Positions 1 through 9,985 of a DNA stretch of 64,000 nucleotides are shown piece after piece (position 1 is the stretch's first letter; every line of letters begins with the position of its first letter). Origin of the DNA: Auanema rhodensis (Eukaryota > Nematoda > Chromadorea > Rhabditida > Rhabditidae). The translations under genes were made by a program, and so were the position numbers. The notes under the pieces are model-generated. The model was not told the DNA's origin. It worked only from the letters and a program-made list of their open reading frames with translations, and did not search any database. The DNA lies in assembly GCA_964057225.1 (NCBI GenBank), contig OZ059898.1, positions 9,424,001 through 9,488,000 of the forward strand, given 5' to 3'.

Positions 1-2
1 TT

Positions 3-1106
3 TGGACAGATCCGTGTCTTTTCTACAAAATAGAGCATATACCCGTCACGGAGGAAGTATACGAAGTCTATACTTGTGATAGTTGGTCCACCCAAACCGT
101 ATTTAATATAGAAACAACATTACTCCAGCAGAAAAATAATTACAATATCACTCTACAACCTTACACGAAAAATCGTGAACAACTTTTCAATATAACAATG
201 TTATCACAATCACAACCTCCTCCAGAAATGTACACAAAATTATTTTTTTCCTCCAAAGAAAACACGTACATTACGGATATACACACAAAGGGAATAATTC
301 AATGTGCAACAGAGGAAGCCGCATTAAAATATTTTAATAACTGTACAGTATCCTCATTCTGCTCTTGCACATTCAATAGATTTGATGAAATAAAATGTAG
401 GTGTGATACCCCTACTTTTGAAAAAATGTCCAATACATCAGACGTAAAATCTCCTAACCAAAACTTTAAAACTAAAGATAACACGTTATCATTCTCTACG
501 AATTTAGACGAAAATTTAGTTACGGTCGATTCATCCCTATTCTTAAACTCAGTGATTTTCTCCAACAATTTGCCTTGCGCACCTGCCCTGACAAAACTAT
601 CAGGTTGCTACTCCTGCGGGCAGGGTGCATTCGCAGAATTCCAATGCCTTACGGCAGAAGAAACATGGATTTCTATCGAATGTCAAAAAGAAGTATTCAT
701 GATAAAATGCTCTCCAAAAGTAGCAATCACAAAAGTAACAATGAAAAGAGAAAATTCTCAGATTGATGAATTATGCTATACCACATGCGACAATAAAAAA
801 ATTAAGATCATTATTAAAGGAATATTACATCACATAGCAAGCATAGATGAAATAAACGAAAGTGACTCAAGTAAGGGTACGGAATCCAAATCCATTGACT
901 TCGCTCCAATCTTCAAGTTAATTTTATCAAAGTTGGGAATCATATTGATAGGCGTTGCAATAACCGCCACCATAGGATATGTGGCATGCACACCCATCAT
1001 GTACTGTGTAGTTTTGAATACAGTCTTAACCACACAATGGATAGCTACCAGGATATTCACACTGTGGATAAAATCAAAAGCCTTATTTCGGGATCAAAGA
1101 TTTTAA
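3..1106 (+). CDS. Env-like glycoprotein, phlebovirus Gc (class II fusion) type, 5' partial
   Basis: The frame is open from base 3, so the ORF enters from outside the window and the first ATG (198) is not the true start. The product is Cys-rich, with a motif around 570-640 (LPCAPALTKLSGCYSCGQGA) matching the C-terminal Gc region of phleboviruses (Phlebovirus_G2 family), known as the env of nematode and insect BEL/Pao elements. A hydrophobic segment near the C terminus (about 910-1050) is the likely membrane anchor, followed by a short basic tail. The expected role is a transmembrane envelope/fusion protein of a retroelement. No stop or frameshift interrupts the visible part. The family is a recognition call from motif and Cys pattern; assigning it to BEL rather than Gypsy is inference from the neighbouring BEL. 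Confidence 0.7.
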   Translation, partial: WTDPCLFYKIEHIPVTEEVYEVYTCDSWSTQTVFNIETTLLQQKNNYNITLQPYTKNREQLFNITMLSQSQPPPEMYTKLFFSSKENTYITDIHTKGIIQCATEEAALKYFNNCTVSSFCSCTFNRFDEIKCRCDTPTFEKMSNTSDVKSPNQNFKTKDNTLSFSTNLDENLVTVDSSLFLNSVIFSNNLPCAPALTKLSGCYSCGQGAFAEFQCLTAEETWISIECQKEVFMIKCSPKVAITKVTMKRENSQIDELCYTTCDNKKIKIIIKGILHHIASIDEINESDSSKGTESKSIDFAPIFKLILSKLGIILIGVAITATIGYVACTPIMYCVVLNTVLTTQWIATRIFTLWIKSKALFRDQRF

Positions 1107-1402
1107 AAGCATAAGAGAAGAATTTTTTGTGGATATAAAATTTAAAATTAAAAATTGAAATAGTAATGAAACAAAAGAAAAAGATAGCATTATGTGCGAA
1201 TATAACCATTGTAATAAAACAATATCATTGTTTTTCTTTCTTTTCAATTTATGGTAGTATCAAGTTTCTTTTATCCAACTCAGTTACATAACACATAACC
1301 TTTTGTACAGGCTCTAAAATTCATTGTATCTGTAACAAGATAACCTAAACACACTATTGTACAATGAACTAATAGATGTTAATCAGCGTTTAAAGTCCAG
1401 AT
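1107..1402. other. Non-coding AT-rich spacer after env
   Basis: No ORF, RNA gene or clear repeat seen. It joins the env stop to the zinc-knuckle ORF and probably belongs to the same retroelement. Confidence 0.5.
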
Positions 1403-1915
1403 GTGAACATGTATATAAGGATGCAGCTCATGTCTTTCCTATATTCCATGAAAATGGAAGATATTGTCTCGAATATAATTGAGAATGCTTCCTTTGAGGA
1501 AGAGCTCAAAAAAAAATCCCATCTACCTAACACTGCTGCCAATCTGAGGCTACTAATTGTGCTTGAAAAGAGGCTCTACGAGCACCTAGCTAGCGCGGTG
1601 AACCATCTATCCGAACGACTGGACAATATTCAACATTCGTTAAATCTGAAACTAGACAATTTAGCCATTCAGACTGCTCCTAAAGCTTCATGTGTATTCT
1701 GCAATAAACCGACAGCTGATGGGCACCGTACTGCGGCCTGTCCGATTTATCCTTCCTCACCGGAACGCACTCTCTGTCTTCATGAACTGGGGTTATGCAT
1801 CAGATGTTGTAATCAAAAACATCCAGCGATATGCGAGGTATCCTGCTATAGATGTAAGGCGGATACGCATCATGGAGTGGTTTGTGGAGATATAAAACGT
1901 AAAAGACCTTCGTAG
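1403..1915 (+). CDS. Gag-like zinc-knuckle protein, possible accessory ORF
   Basis: This 170-residue ORF has no recognised full-length match. Residues 1-85 are helical and charged. Residues about 95-160 contain repeated Cys/His motifs of the form CxxC...H...C (beginning CVFCNK), the same style as the zinc knuckles in the BEL Gag at 3452. It may start at an internal Met (for example MEDIVSN, about residue 18). It lies downstream of env and upstream of a candidate LTR, an odd place for a gag domain, so it may be an accessory protein or a gag remnant moved by recombination. A nucleic-acid-binding role is inferred from the Cys pattern only. Confidence 0.45.
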   Translation: MNMYIRMQLMSFLYSMKMEDIVSNIIENASFEEELKKKSHLPNTAANLRLLIVLEKRLYEHLASAVNHLSERLDNIQHSLNLKLDNLAIQTAPKASCVFCNKPTADGHRTAACPIYPSSPERTLCLHELGLCIRCCNQKHPAICEVSCYRCKADTHHGVVCGDIKRKRPS

Positions 1916-1945
1916 GCCTTCTTCTCATTCCCGTATTGCCGGGAG

Positions 1946-2010
1946 TGTCGCGATAAGCGAGTGAGTTTGTATAATTTTTATCTTCAACAATTGTTTTATT
2001 TGTTTCTCCT

Positions 2011-2064
<54 letters not shown>

Positions 2065-2284
2065 TCTCTCTTCTTTCTTCTAACTTCCTAAGTAATTTTT
2101 ATCCATACCACATGTTGTGTTATACATGTGGCATGACTAACTCTTTGTTTCAGGCTGACGACCGCCCACGAGAAGAGATCAGTCTTACATTTTTGTCTTG
2201 TTAATTCATCAATAAACCCTTTTCTACATATTCGCTTTGTGTTTTACTTCCAACCATACTATACACTTGTGGTATAACGCCACA
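1946..2284 (+). repeat. Candidate 3' LTR of the upstream retroelement
   Basis: It begins TGTCGCG and ends CCACA (TG...CA), contains AATAAA near 2211, and begins like the downstream BEL LTR (TGTCGGC). No second LTR copy is in the window, so the limits are provisional. Confidence 0.35.
2010..2075. repeat. (CT)n microsatellite
   Basis: An uninterrupted TC/CT dinucleotide run of about 45 bases followed by degenerate TCTCTTC units. Confidence 0.9.
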
Positions 2285-2285
2285 C

Positions 2286-2341
2286 AAATCAGTAGAACTT
2301 GACTTTTTCATAATTTTTCGGAAACAATCTAACATTTTCGA
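2286..2341 (+). repeat. tRNA 5'-flank direct repeat, copy A
   Basis: The 56 bases directly upstream of the tRNA-Gly gene recur at 2691-2745 with only a few changes. This suggests a tandem array of tRNA-Gly units. Confidence 0.8.
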
Positions 2342-2342
2342 A

Positions 2343-2413
2343 GCATCGGTGGTTCAGTGGTAGAATGCTCGCCTGCCACGCGGGCGACCCGGGTTCGATT
2401 CCCGGCCGATGCA
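2343..2413 (+). tRNA. tRNA-Gly (anticodon GCC)
   Basis: This is a complete 71-nt cloverleaf. The acceptor arm GCATCGG pairs with CCGATGC, the A box is TGGTTCAGTGG, the anticodon loop holds GCC, and the B box is GGTTCGATTCC. A T-rich stretch from 2418 can serve as an RNA polymerase III terminator. There is no intron. The sequence is the typical metazoan tRNA-Gly-GCC. Its 3' end plus CCA is complementary to the primer-binding site of the BEL element 0.8 kb downstream. Confidence 0.96.
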
Positions 2414-2690
2414 ACTTCATTTTTATAAAAAAATATCATTTATATTTTATAAAGACTGTTTTAGTTCAACAGTTTTACCCGCTTTCACAGTTTTATTTCA
2501 CTTTTGTTGGATTTTCAAGTGTTATAATAAAATTAGTAAACAAGAAGTGTTTCTCTTTGATTTTTTTTTCTTTGTTTAATCTTAATCATGGAAACTTTTT
2601 ATAAAAACTGTTACCATATTTTAGCCGACAATCAGTTAATAGTAGAGAGAACTAATTTTTAATTATTTTCTAAAACTTACAATTCTCTTC
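2414..2690. other. AT-rich spacer between tRNA gene and repeat copy B
   Basis: Nothing convincing is coded here; the short ORF across the tRNA gene is a shadow. Confidence 0.5.
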
Positions 2691-2745
2691 AAATCAGTAG
2701 AACTTGATTTTTCATAATTTTTCGAAAACAATCTAACATTTTCGA
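2691..2745 (+). repeat. tRNA 5'-flank direct repeat, copy B
   Basis: Same sequence as 2286-2341, but a BEL LTR (TGTCGGC) starts exactly where the tRNA gene would be expected. Confidence 0.8.
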
Positions 2746-3187
2746 TGTCGGCAAATGCCTGACTATTAACAAAATATAATGATTTACAATATAAACATAA
2801 CTCTTCTGAAATACTAAACCATTATCTATTAACCGAATAATTGTATCATTAACCTATTGCGCAACATTCTCAAAGGATGTTGAACTTTTATCACCTCTAT
2901 AGTTTACATTAACGTGACCTTTCTATTCAAATATCAAATATCACCCTTAAGCTAAATCATATATAAACCCAAGAAACCTTCACTTTCGAATCTAACTTTT
3001 CTACCACTGTACCATCTTTATTTAATAAACCTTTTAAACCCAAATCTGCGAAGTTCAACCCTGATAATACTCTCTTCGAGTATCAGCCTCCGTTAATACT
3101 CCTAAACGGTATTAACTCCTGTATCACGTCGAACGAGTAATACTACAACTATTCCCCTGGAATAACTCTTGGATTCATAGTCCAAAT
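2746..3187 (+). repeat. 5' LTR of BEL/Pao element (3' limit approximate)
   Basis: It starts TGTCGGCA directly after the duplicated tRNA flank. It carries AATAAA near 3021 and ends at or shortly after TTCA (3177), just before the primer-binding site. The 3' LTR has been lost, so the end cannot be fixed. Confidence 0.55.
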
Positions 3188-3200
3188 TGGTGCATCGTCC
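3188..3200 (+). promoter_or_regulatory. Primer-binding site complementary to tRNA-Gly
   Basis: TGGTGCATCG plus two of the next three bases matches the reverse complement of CCA plus the 3' end of the tRNA-Gly at 2343-2413 (12 of 13). Minus-strand DNA synthesis of the BEL element would be primed here. Confidence 0.75.
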
Positions 3201-3451
3201 AAATCAGGTATCAATTGTTAGAAACCTTATTTGTATTCTTTTTTATTCTCACTTTTTTATTTCTTAGTTCCTTTGTTTACTTTTCTTCATCATCACATTC
3301 TTTAAACTTCTTTGCTTCATCTCATCTCATCTGAATCTCTATCTCTATCTCAATCTCAAAATCAAAAAAGTTACCAACACATTTTGCAACAATTCAACTA
3401 AGAAATTCAAAAGTCATACATTTTGCATCAAAAAATTAAAAAACGGTAGCA

Positions 3452-4978
3452 ATGGACCGTACTGAAGAAGTTTTCAATGAAAAACTCCACAATTTCGCAG
3501 ACAAATTTGAGCAACTAGCCAAACTACTCATAAAAACTAAAACTGAGAACCAAGAAAACATTTCGCATCTACGCCTACACACATCTCTCACACAACTTAG
3601 GTCTGAAGAATCATCTCTCGCTACTCTTGCTTCTCTTCTCCCCGAACCTACGTTTTCTGAATTGAACAGAAGAATAAACGAGGTAACCACGCTTTATGCT
3701 GACACAGTAACAAGAGTGAACATCCTGATTTTGGAACTAGAAACCAAAACAGCTAAAAAACAACCCCTCCCCGATTTCGAAGACGACCAAGAGTCGGATC
3801 GGAATAAAAGACCAACGCGAACTAGCTTTGGTCTCTCCGTTAAAACACCTCAACTTTCGATTCCCACATTTAACGGAGACTCCTTAACATTTCCACTCTT
3901 TTGGAACCAATTCAAAACCCTCATTCACAATGAACCTAGCCTAAATATACAACAGAAAAACATTTTTTTGGCAGAAGCCCTACAAGGACCTGCCAGGGTT
4001 CATCTCGAGAATAAGCCTTTAAACGGCGAATTTTATCACAAAATAATCGAAACCTTACAAAACACATATCAACCGATATTAGCGGTTGACTTTCGCATAT
4101 ACCGTAATATCAGGAGATTACCTGTCGCAAAATCCGACCCCACCTCTTTGAGATCCCGAGTTAATGAGATTCGAGCTTTGCTCGACCAACTCGACAGAGC
4201 AAGATCTCAATATATATACAATACTGAAGACCCAGCTTGGGTCACAGAGATATCTGAGAAATTTCCTGAAGAAATTATAGATATGCGCTGTTGGCGATCG
4301 CCCGGCGAAAATACTATAAGTCAAATTCTGAAGGACATAGAGGGTATAGCATACTCAAAGGAAACCTCGGCTTATTTAAGACGAGAACGATCCGAACCCC
4401 AGTATCGAGACCAAACTCAGCCTTTTTTCTCAAAACCCATCAAATCCTCAAAAAAATCAGAACGACCCTGCGTTTTTTGCGATAAGCAGGGTCATCGCTC
4501 TACAAAATGCCCCACGATAACCACCCCCCAAGACCGAAGAGAGATTATAAAGAGAAAAAATAGGTGTTGGATTTGCTTTAGTCCAACACACTCAAGCAGT
4601 AAGTGCAAATTCGAAAGTTGCCGAAACTGCAAAAAAGAGCATAATTATACTTTATGCCTACTTAAGCCAACCATCAAAATTACTAAACCGTCCATGAATT
4701 GCACCACTATATCTAAATCCTTCCATCCTTCTCCCGCTTACCTCATGACTTCTCAAATCTCTCTCTTGAATCCTTTAACAAACACTTATCATACTAAAAC
4801 CATATTTCTTGACCCCGGAGCAACTCAAAGCTTCATCCATCAAAAGACAGCTGAGACATGCAACTTGAATACCTTAGCAACACAAAACATTACAGCAACC
4901 GGATTTTCGGGCAATAAAGAAACTTTTGAAACAAAAACAGTTGAAGCTATTTTGCAAACCATATGGAAAAATAATTAA
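3452..4978 (+). CDS. gag: BEL/Pao Gag with start of protease
   Basis: This 508-residue ORF starts at an ATG after the PBS and leader. Residues 1-110 are coiled and charged. About 130-320 resembles the BEL Gag capsid region (LSIPTFNGDSLTFPLFWNQF is typical). About 345-405 holds three Cys/His zinc-knuckle-like motifs (CVFCDKQGHRSTKC, CWICFSPTHSSSKC, CRNCKKEHNYTLC). The C terminus enters an aspartic protease with DPGATQSF as its active-site loop, where DSG/DTG is usual. The frame ends at 4978 while pol is already open in another frame from 4926, so Gag-Pol needs a frameshift in the overlap or a base has been gained or lost there. Confidence 0.85.
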   Translation: MDRTEEVFNEKLHNFADKFEQLAKLLIKTKTENQENISHLRLHTSLTQLRSEESSLATLASLLPEPTFSELNRRINEVTTLYADTVTRVNILILELETKTAKKQPLPDFEDDQESDRNKRPTRTSFGLSVKTPQLSIPTFNGDSLTFPLFWNQFKTLIHNEPSLNIQQKNIFLAEALQGPARVHLENKPLNGEFYHKIIETLQNTYQPILAVDFRIYRNIRRLPVAKSDPTSLRSRVNEIRALLDQLDRARSQYIYNTEDPAWVTEISEKFPEEIIDMRCWRSPGENTISQILKDIEGIAYSKETSAYLRRERSEPQYRDQTQPFFSKPIKSSKKSERPCVFCDKQGHRSTKCPTITTPQDRREIIKRKNRCWICFSPTHSSSKCKFESCRNCKKEHNYTLCLLKPTIKITKPSMNCTTISKSFHPSPAYLMTSQISLLNPLTNTYHTKTIFLDPGATQSFIHQKTAETCNLNTLATQNITATGFSGNKETFETKTVEAILQTIWKNN

Positions 4979-7700
4979 ACTAATTTTGCTAACCTCAAAA
5001 CCACTCACCGGAAACCTAAAATGCTGTTCTCTACAGATCCGGGATAGAGAATTTCTTGAAAAAACCAAAATTTCCGTCACCAATCAATTCATTAATGGGG
5101 AAACATTCTCACCCGACATTTTGTTAGGTATGGATTGGTATGATTCAGTAATAACTGAAGAGCCATCCATTTCATTACCATCGGGTCTAAAAATTAAACA
5201 CATCCACTTTGGTCCCTGTATTTATGGAAAAACAAATAATACCCATGAATCCATAGCCGTCCATTCCTTAATCATAAACCCTCAAATACCGGAGGAAGTT
5301 ATGATTAAACAATTATTCGAAATAGATAGTTTGGGCATTGCTCCACATGAAGGAGCTTTGAACAAATCAGAACTATTCTATAACGAATATTCTACTTTAC
5401 TAACGTTTGATAACGGCTACATAACCGCCCCTCTCCCACTAAAGAAAAACGCCATAAATATTCAATCTAACCGTAATCTTGCTTTGGCAACACTTAATCG
5501 TCTTCAAATATCCTTACAAAAAGACCCCAATCAACAAAAATACTATCAAGAAACGTTCTCACAATATTTAAAAGAAAACGTAATAGAGTTAGTCCCGGCA
5601 GATGTTGAGGCGACCAGAACTTATTATATGCCACATCGCGGTGTGTGGAAACCCCAAAAAACCAAGCCTCTTCGCATAGTCTTTAACGCATCTGCTAAAC
5701 AAAAAGGACAACTCTCTCTAAATGACATAACCTCAACAGGTGAGAGCTTCACCAACAAAATTCTCGATATCTTGATAGGTATTCGTACCAAATCGTATTT
5801 TCTGATGTGTGATATTGAAGGTGCTTTCACACAAATACGCATAGCTAATGATTGTAAAGATCTCTGTCGCTTTCTTTGGTTGAAAGATGTCAATAAGCCG
5901 CCTACGCCAAACAGTATAATAGAATTTCGATTTAATAGGTTAGCTTTTGGCATTACGGCAAGCCCCGCTGTATTAAACATGTCGTTACACGCGTATTTGA
6001 ATAGCCACACCTCACCATTTGTAGAAAAAACCCTAAGATATCTTTATGTAGATAATATTTTTTATACAACCATTGATCAAAAAGAACTAACCGATTTATA
6101 TAAAGATTCAAAGAAAATATTCTCTCAAATTTCGATGAATGTTAGAGAATACTTTAGTAACTCATCCCATTTTAACAACGAAATTCCGGCGATAGATCAC
6201 CACCCAGATAAAAATCCCAAAATACTAGGTGTACTATATAACGCCAGTAAAGATTCGTTTGTATTAACAGGACAAATGCGTATGCAACAGTCTTTTACTA
6301 AACGAGATATGCTGAGTAGTTTACACAGCATATATGACCCCATAGGACTAGCGGCACCGCTCCTACTTCCATATAAAATTATTTTAAGACAAGTAATGAA
6401 CAGCAATGTCGATTGGAAGGAGCAAGTCCCCGAGGATCTCGTCGCCGATTGGAACAAAGCCAGCACAAAGATAGGGCCGTTCAACATTGAAGTTCCGCGG
6501 GAATTATCTAGCAAAAGAGACAAGAAAGAACTGTGGGTTTTTGTAGACGCAAACACAAAAGCTATTGCAGCATGCGCCTATTTAACTACCAGCACAGAAA
6601 GAGCTCCAATCATAATGGGGAAAGTAAAATTAGCCCCCAAAAATAGGACTTTGACCATCCCGCGCTTAGAACTATCCGCAATTTTTATGGGAATAAAAAT
6701 CGCGGAAACAGTATACAATAATTTGAACGAACCGAATCTGGCAATTAACATTGCGTCAGATAGCCAAATAGCTCTATCTTGGCTTATAACGAAAAAAAGT
6801 GTCCCCGTTTTTATCAGTAATATGCGGCAAAACATTGAAGAAATAGGAAGAAGGTTGGAAGCTCAAAAAGCTTCACTACACTTCCACTATGTTGATACCG
6901 ACCATAATCCAGCAGACATTGGAACTAGAGGGACAACAGACCAAAATCTGTTAAAGGAACGCTGGTTGTTTTCTCCACCATGGCTATCACAAATGGACAA
7001 CAGACCAATAAAGGAACTCACCGCTCCAATAGACGAAGACGAACCCCCCATGCTCATTCTACCCGTATCTACTGATATTCAACCATATGAGTCAATAATA
7101 CAACCAGGAAGATTTAATTCGTACTCCAAACTACAACGGACCACAGGTTTGGTATTTAAAGCCGCGCTAGTACTATTGCAGAAAATAAACAAAACCCCAA
7201 CATCAACCATGCTACAACGAGCGCAAAAGGAAAAGCAGCAATCCCAAACCGCAGATCTCTTTCTCATACAAGAGGCCCAGAAAAAATTAAAACAATCGGA
7301 AATAAAGCAATTTCGCACCACCAAGGATAACAACGGATTACGTATAATTCAAACACGTTTGCTAAACGCCAAATTGCCTGCATCCACAAAGTACCCCTTT
7401 TTACTACCCAAAAAATCTGATTTAGGTAAACTAATTTTGCTTTCCATACATAAAGAAAATGCACACCTGGGAACTACACATCTGATCAGCCTATTTCTTC
7501 AAAAGTTCTTCATGGCAGGAACAAGGCAGGTATGCAAATCAATTATAAAAAAGTGCGTCCCGTGTCAAAAAATACTCAGTCGCCCATTCACCACAGATTT
7601 TCTGGCACCTCTGCCAGAAAATCGAATTACAAAAGCTATGCCATTTAAGCATACGGGGCTAGACTGTATCGGACCCATTAAATATAGAAAAAGTGAAGAA
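4926..7700 (+). pseudogene. pol: BEL/Pao Pol (protease end, RT, RNase H, partial integrase), 3' truncated
   Basis: In order: rest of the protease (ILLGMDWYD), reverse transcriptase at about residues 230-430 (DIEGAFTQIRI; FGITASPAVLN; YVDN at the catalytic site), Pao-type RNase H (FVDANTKA; SDSQIALSWL; HNPADIGTRG), and the integrase zinc finger (HKENAHLGTTH...CVPCQK). The first integrase acidic residue is present (GLDCIGPI). At about 7700 the sequence switches abruptly to antisense Gypsy sequence, so the remaining integrase, any env and the 3' LTR are missing. The ORF runs on to 7811 by chance through the Gypsy part. The element is defective. Confidence 0.88.
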
Positions 7701-9353
7701 AAAGTGCTAGAGCGTAAACTAAGCCTAAGGCTTCTATCTCTATGGGAGCATAGTTACGTTCTGCTTTTACTAATTTCCTACTTGCGAAAGCAATTGGATG
7801 TAAGTTCTTGAATGGTTCGTTTGGATCTTTGGGCTGCAGTAATACTGCGCCTATGGCGATGTTGCTGCCATCACTTTCAATGATGAAAGTTCGGTCTGAT
7901 CGTGGTGGTTTCAGTACCGGTGCTTTGATTAGTCGTTCCTTTAGCTTATCTAGTGAACGTTGACATTCGCTAGTCCAATTGAAGTCTGCGTCTAGCTTAG
8001 TAAGGTCATACAGCGGACTTGCTATATGTGCAAAATCTTTAATAAATTTTCTAAAGAATCCGACCATTCCTAAGAATGCTCTTACTCCTGTGGGTGTTTG
8101 AGGAGCAGGGTAATCGCGGATGGCGGAAACTTTCTGTTGATCGGGCTTAACTCCGTCTCTTCCGACAATGAGTCCAAGAAATTTCACTTCTGGTCTTGCA
8201 AATGAACATTTCTTGAGTTTAATCTTAAATCCTAGTCTTTCTACAGCGAGTAATACTTCTTTTATGTCTTCGAGGTGTTGTTCTGCGCTGTCTGATATGA
8301 CTAGTAAATCGTCCAAATAGACAAATAGTCGGCATTTACATTTATTTTGGAGATATCTCACGGCTGTTTGAAAGGTATGTGGCGCACCACATAATCCCAT
8401 AGGCATTCTCCTGTATTGATAAGTCCCACTATTGGTGGTAAAGGATGTGAGTGGTCTATCCTTCTTCGATAATGGTATTTGGAAAAAGCCAGACACAAGA
8501 TCAAAATTAGAAAAGTATTGTGATCCAGCCGCTAAGTCAATGATATCAGAGATGTTAGGAATCACATATGTTTGTTTTCTTGTAACGTTATTTAAGGCTC
8601 GGAAATCCGTAACGAAACGGAATGTTTCGTCTTTTTTCTTAACGAGAACGACAGGGCTGTTGAACAAAGATGTCGATCGTTCTATTATCCCTTGCTCGAG
8701 CATTTCTTGGATTTGTCTTTCTACCTCTTCTTGTTTCCCGAGAGGTATACGTGAAATTCGTGGCTTTGGCATATCCATATCCGTTCGTAGTGGTATCTTG
8801 TGTTCTACTGGTCCTTTGAACAATCCTATCTTTTTATCTTCATTGAGGAATGCCTTCTTACGTTGACGAATGATGTTTCGTAGTTCGTCTTTTTGTCGTT
8901 GCGTAAGATCAGCCTCTTTTAGGTCAAATTCTTTCATGAAATCACTAGGGAAGTGAGGTAATTTGCCTTCCCAGTCTGTTTCTGGTGGAATATAGTCGTA
9001 CTGTTGTTCTGTTGAGAAGATTTCATAGTCCGGTATAGATCCTATTTCGGCTTCTGCAATTACAGTGCCGGCCGGTATTTCTATGAATTCTTTAGAATTG
9101 TTCCGGAATTGGATATTGATGGAGTTAACATCGCGAAATGCTGTGTCGTATCGAGGTGAGAGAGGTGTATTGTCGTTTGGTTTAATCATAGCGATTAAGT
9201 CTTCTCCGATTGGGTTCTCTAATTGGACTTGGAAATTAAAAACTTGTCGTGGAAGTAGACTCCGCGGTTCCAAGGTTATCAATCAAAGGTTGGACTGGTG
9301 TCACAACCGCGCCGCTAGCCGCGCCGCCTGCCGCGACGCTGGATGTCCGCGTT
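7700..9353 (-). pseudogene. pol: Gypsy Pol fragment (pre-RT, RT, RNase H)
   Basis: An open minus-strand frame (9282 down to the BEL junction) encodes a Ty3/Gypsy polymerase: conserved pre-RT linker (KIPLRTDMDMPKPR; LGKQEEVERQIQEMLEQGII), RT with FSNFDLVSGFFQIPL and active-site YLDD (FVYLDDLLVIS), thumb (FLGLIVGRDGVKPD; FLGMVGFFRKFIKDF) and the start of RNase H (DGSNIAIGAVLLQ). It stops inside RNase H at about 7700. Bases 9283-9353 read as an Ala/Gly-rich Gag-type segment in another frame, so a frameshift or internal deletion lies near 9282. The fragment resumes on the far side of Maverick copy 1 at 26478. Confidence 0.88.
9348..9353 (+). repeat. Target-site duplication of Maverick copy 1, left
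   Basis: CGCGTT immediately outside the left TIR is repeated exactly at 26478-26483. A 6-bp duplication is the Maverick/Polinton hallmark. Confidence 0.9.
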
Positions 9354-9985
9354 AGTAGAGAGCCATGCCGAATTTACTAACCACGCCCCCAAACAGTTGC
9401 TAAAAACATACTTTTGAGGGCGTCAGCTGCTAAAATCATACTTTTGGGGGCGTCAGCTGTCAAAATCATATTTTCGGCGTCAGCTGTCAAAAATATACTT
9501 TTCCTCCCGAGGCAGGCTCTCGAGCCTGCGCATGAATCAAAATGCATGATTTTTTTTTAAAATTATTTTTTAATGTATTATTTTAAATGAATTTTTATTA
9601 TTTATATATTTGTTAATTGTATTTGTAAATATTTTTAAACTTATTTCTTTTTAAATGAATTTTTATTATTAATATATGTTTTAAATATTATTATTTAATT
9701 ATTTCTTTTTAAATGTATTTTATATATTTTTAAAATATTATTAAAATTATCTCCTTTTAAATGTATTTTTAATATTTATACATTTGAATAAACTTTTTAA
9801 TATATATTGTTTTTGTTTTAATTTATAAAATTTGAATAAAATATATAAAAGCTAATTAATATGTTCACCGTACCTTTTATGGGTTAATCAATGGAACTCA
9901 TATCGAAGGTTAATTCGATAAGAAGTAATAAATATTTAAACTAAATTTAATGAAACACATATCGAAGGTTAATTCGATAAGATAT
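9354..9985 (+). repeat. Left TIR of Maverick copy 1 (outer part)
   Basis: The outer about 200 bases are almost identical to the reverse complement of 26280-26477. They include three evenly spaced CGTCAGCTG units (9421, 9451, 9478) and a GC-rich hairpin-like block (GGCTCTCGAGCC) near 9516. Inside this is AT-rich sequence and then the first ATCGAA...TTCGAT boxes. The left TIR has more boxes than the right, so its inner limit is blurred. Confidence 0.88.

Noticed and set aside
2365..2604. 79-aa ORF starting inside the tRNA gene
   Set aside because: The start lies in the tRNA and the remainder is low-complexity AT-rich sequence.
8432..8866. 144-aa plus-strand ORF
   Set aside because: Antisense of the Gypsy RT domain.
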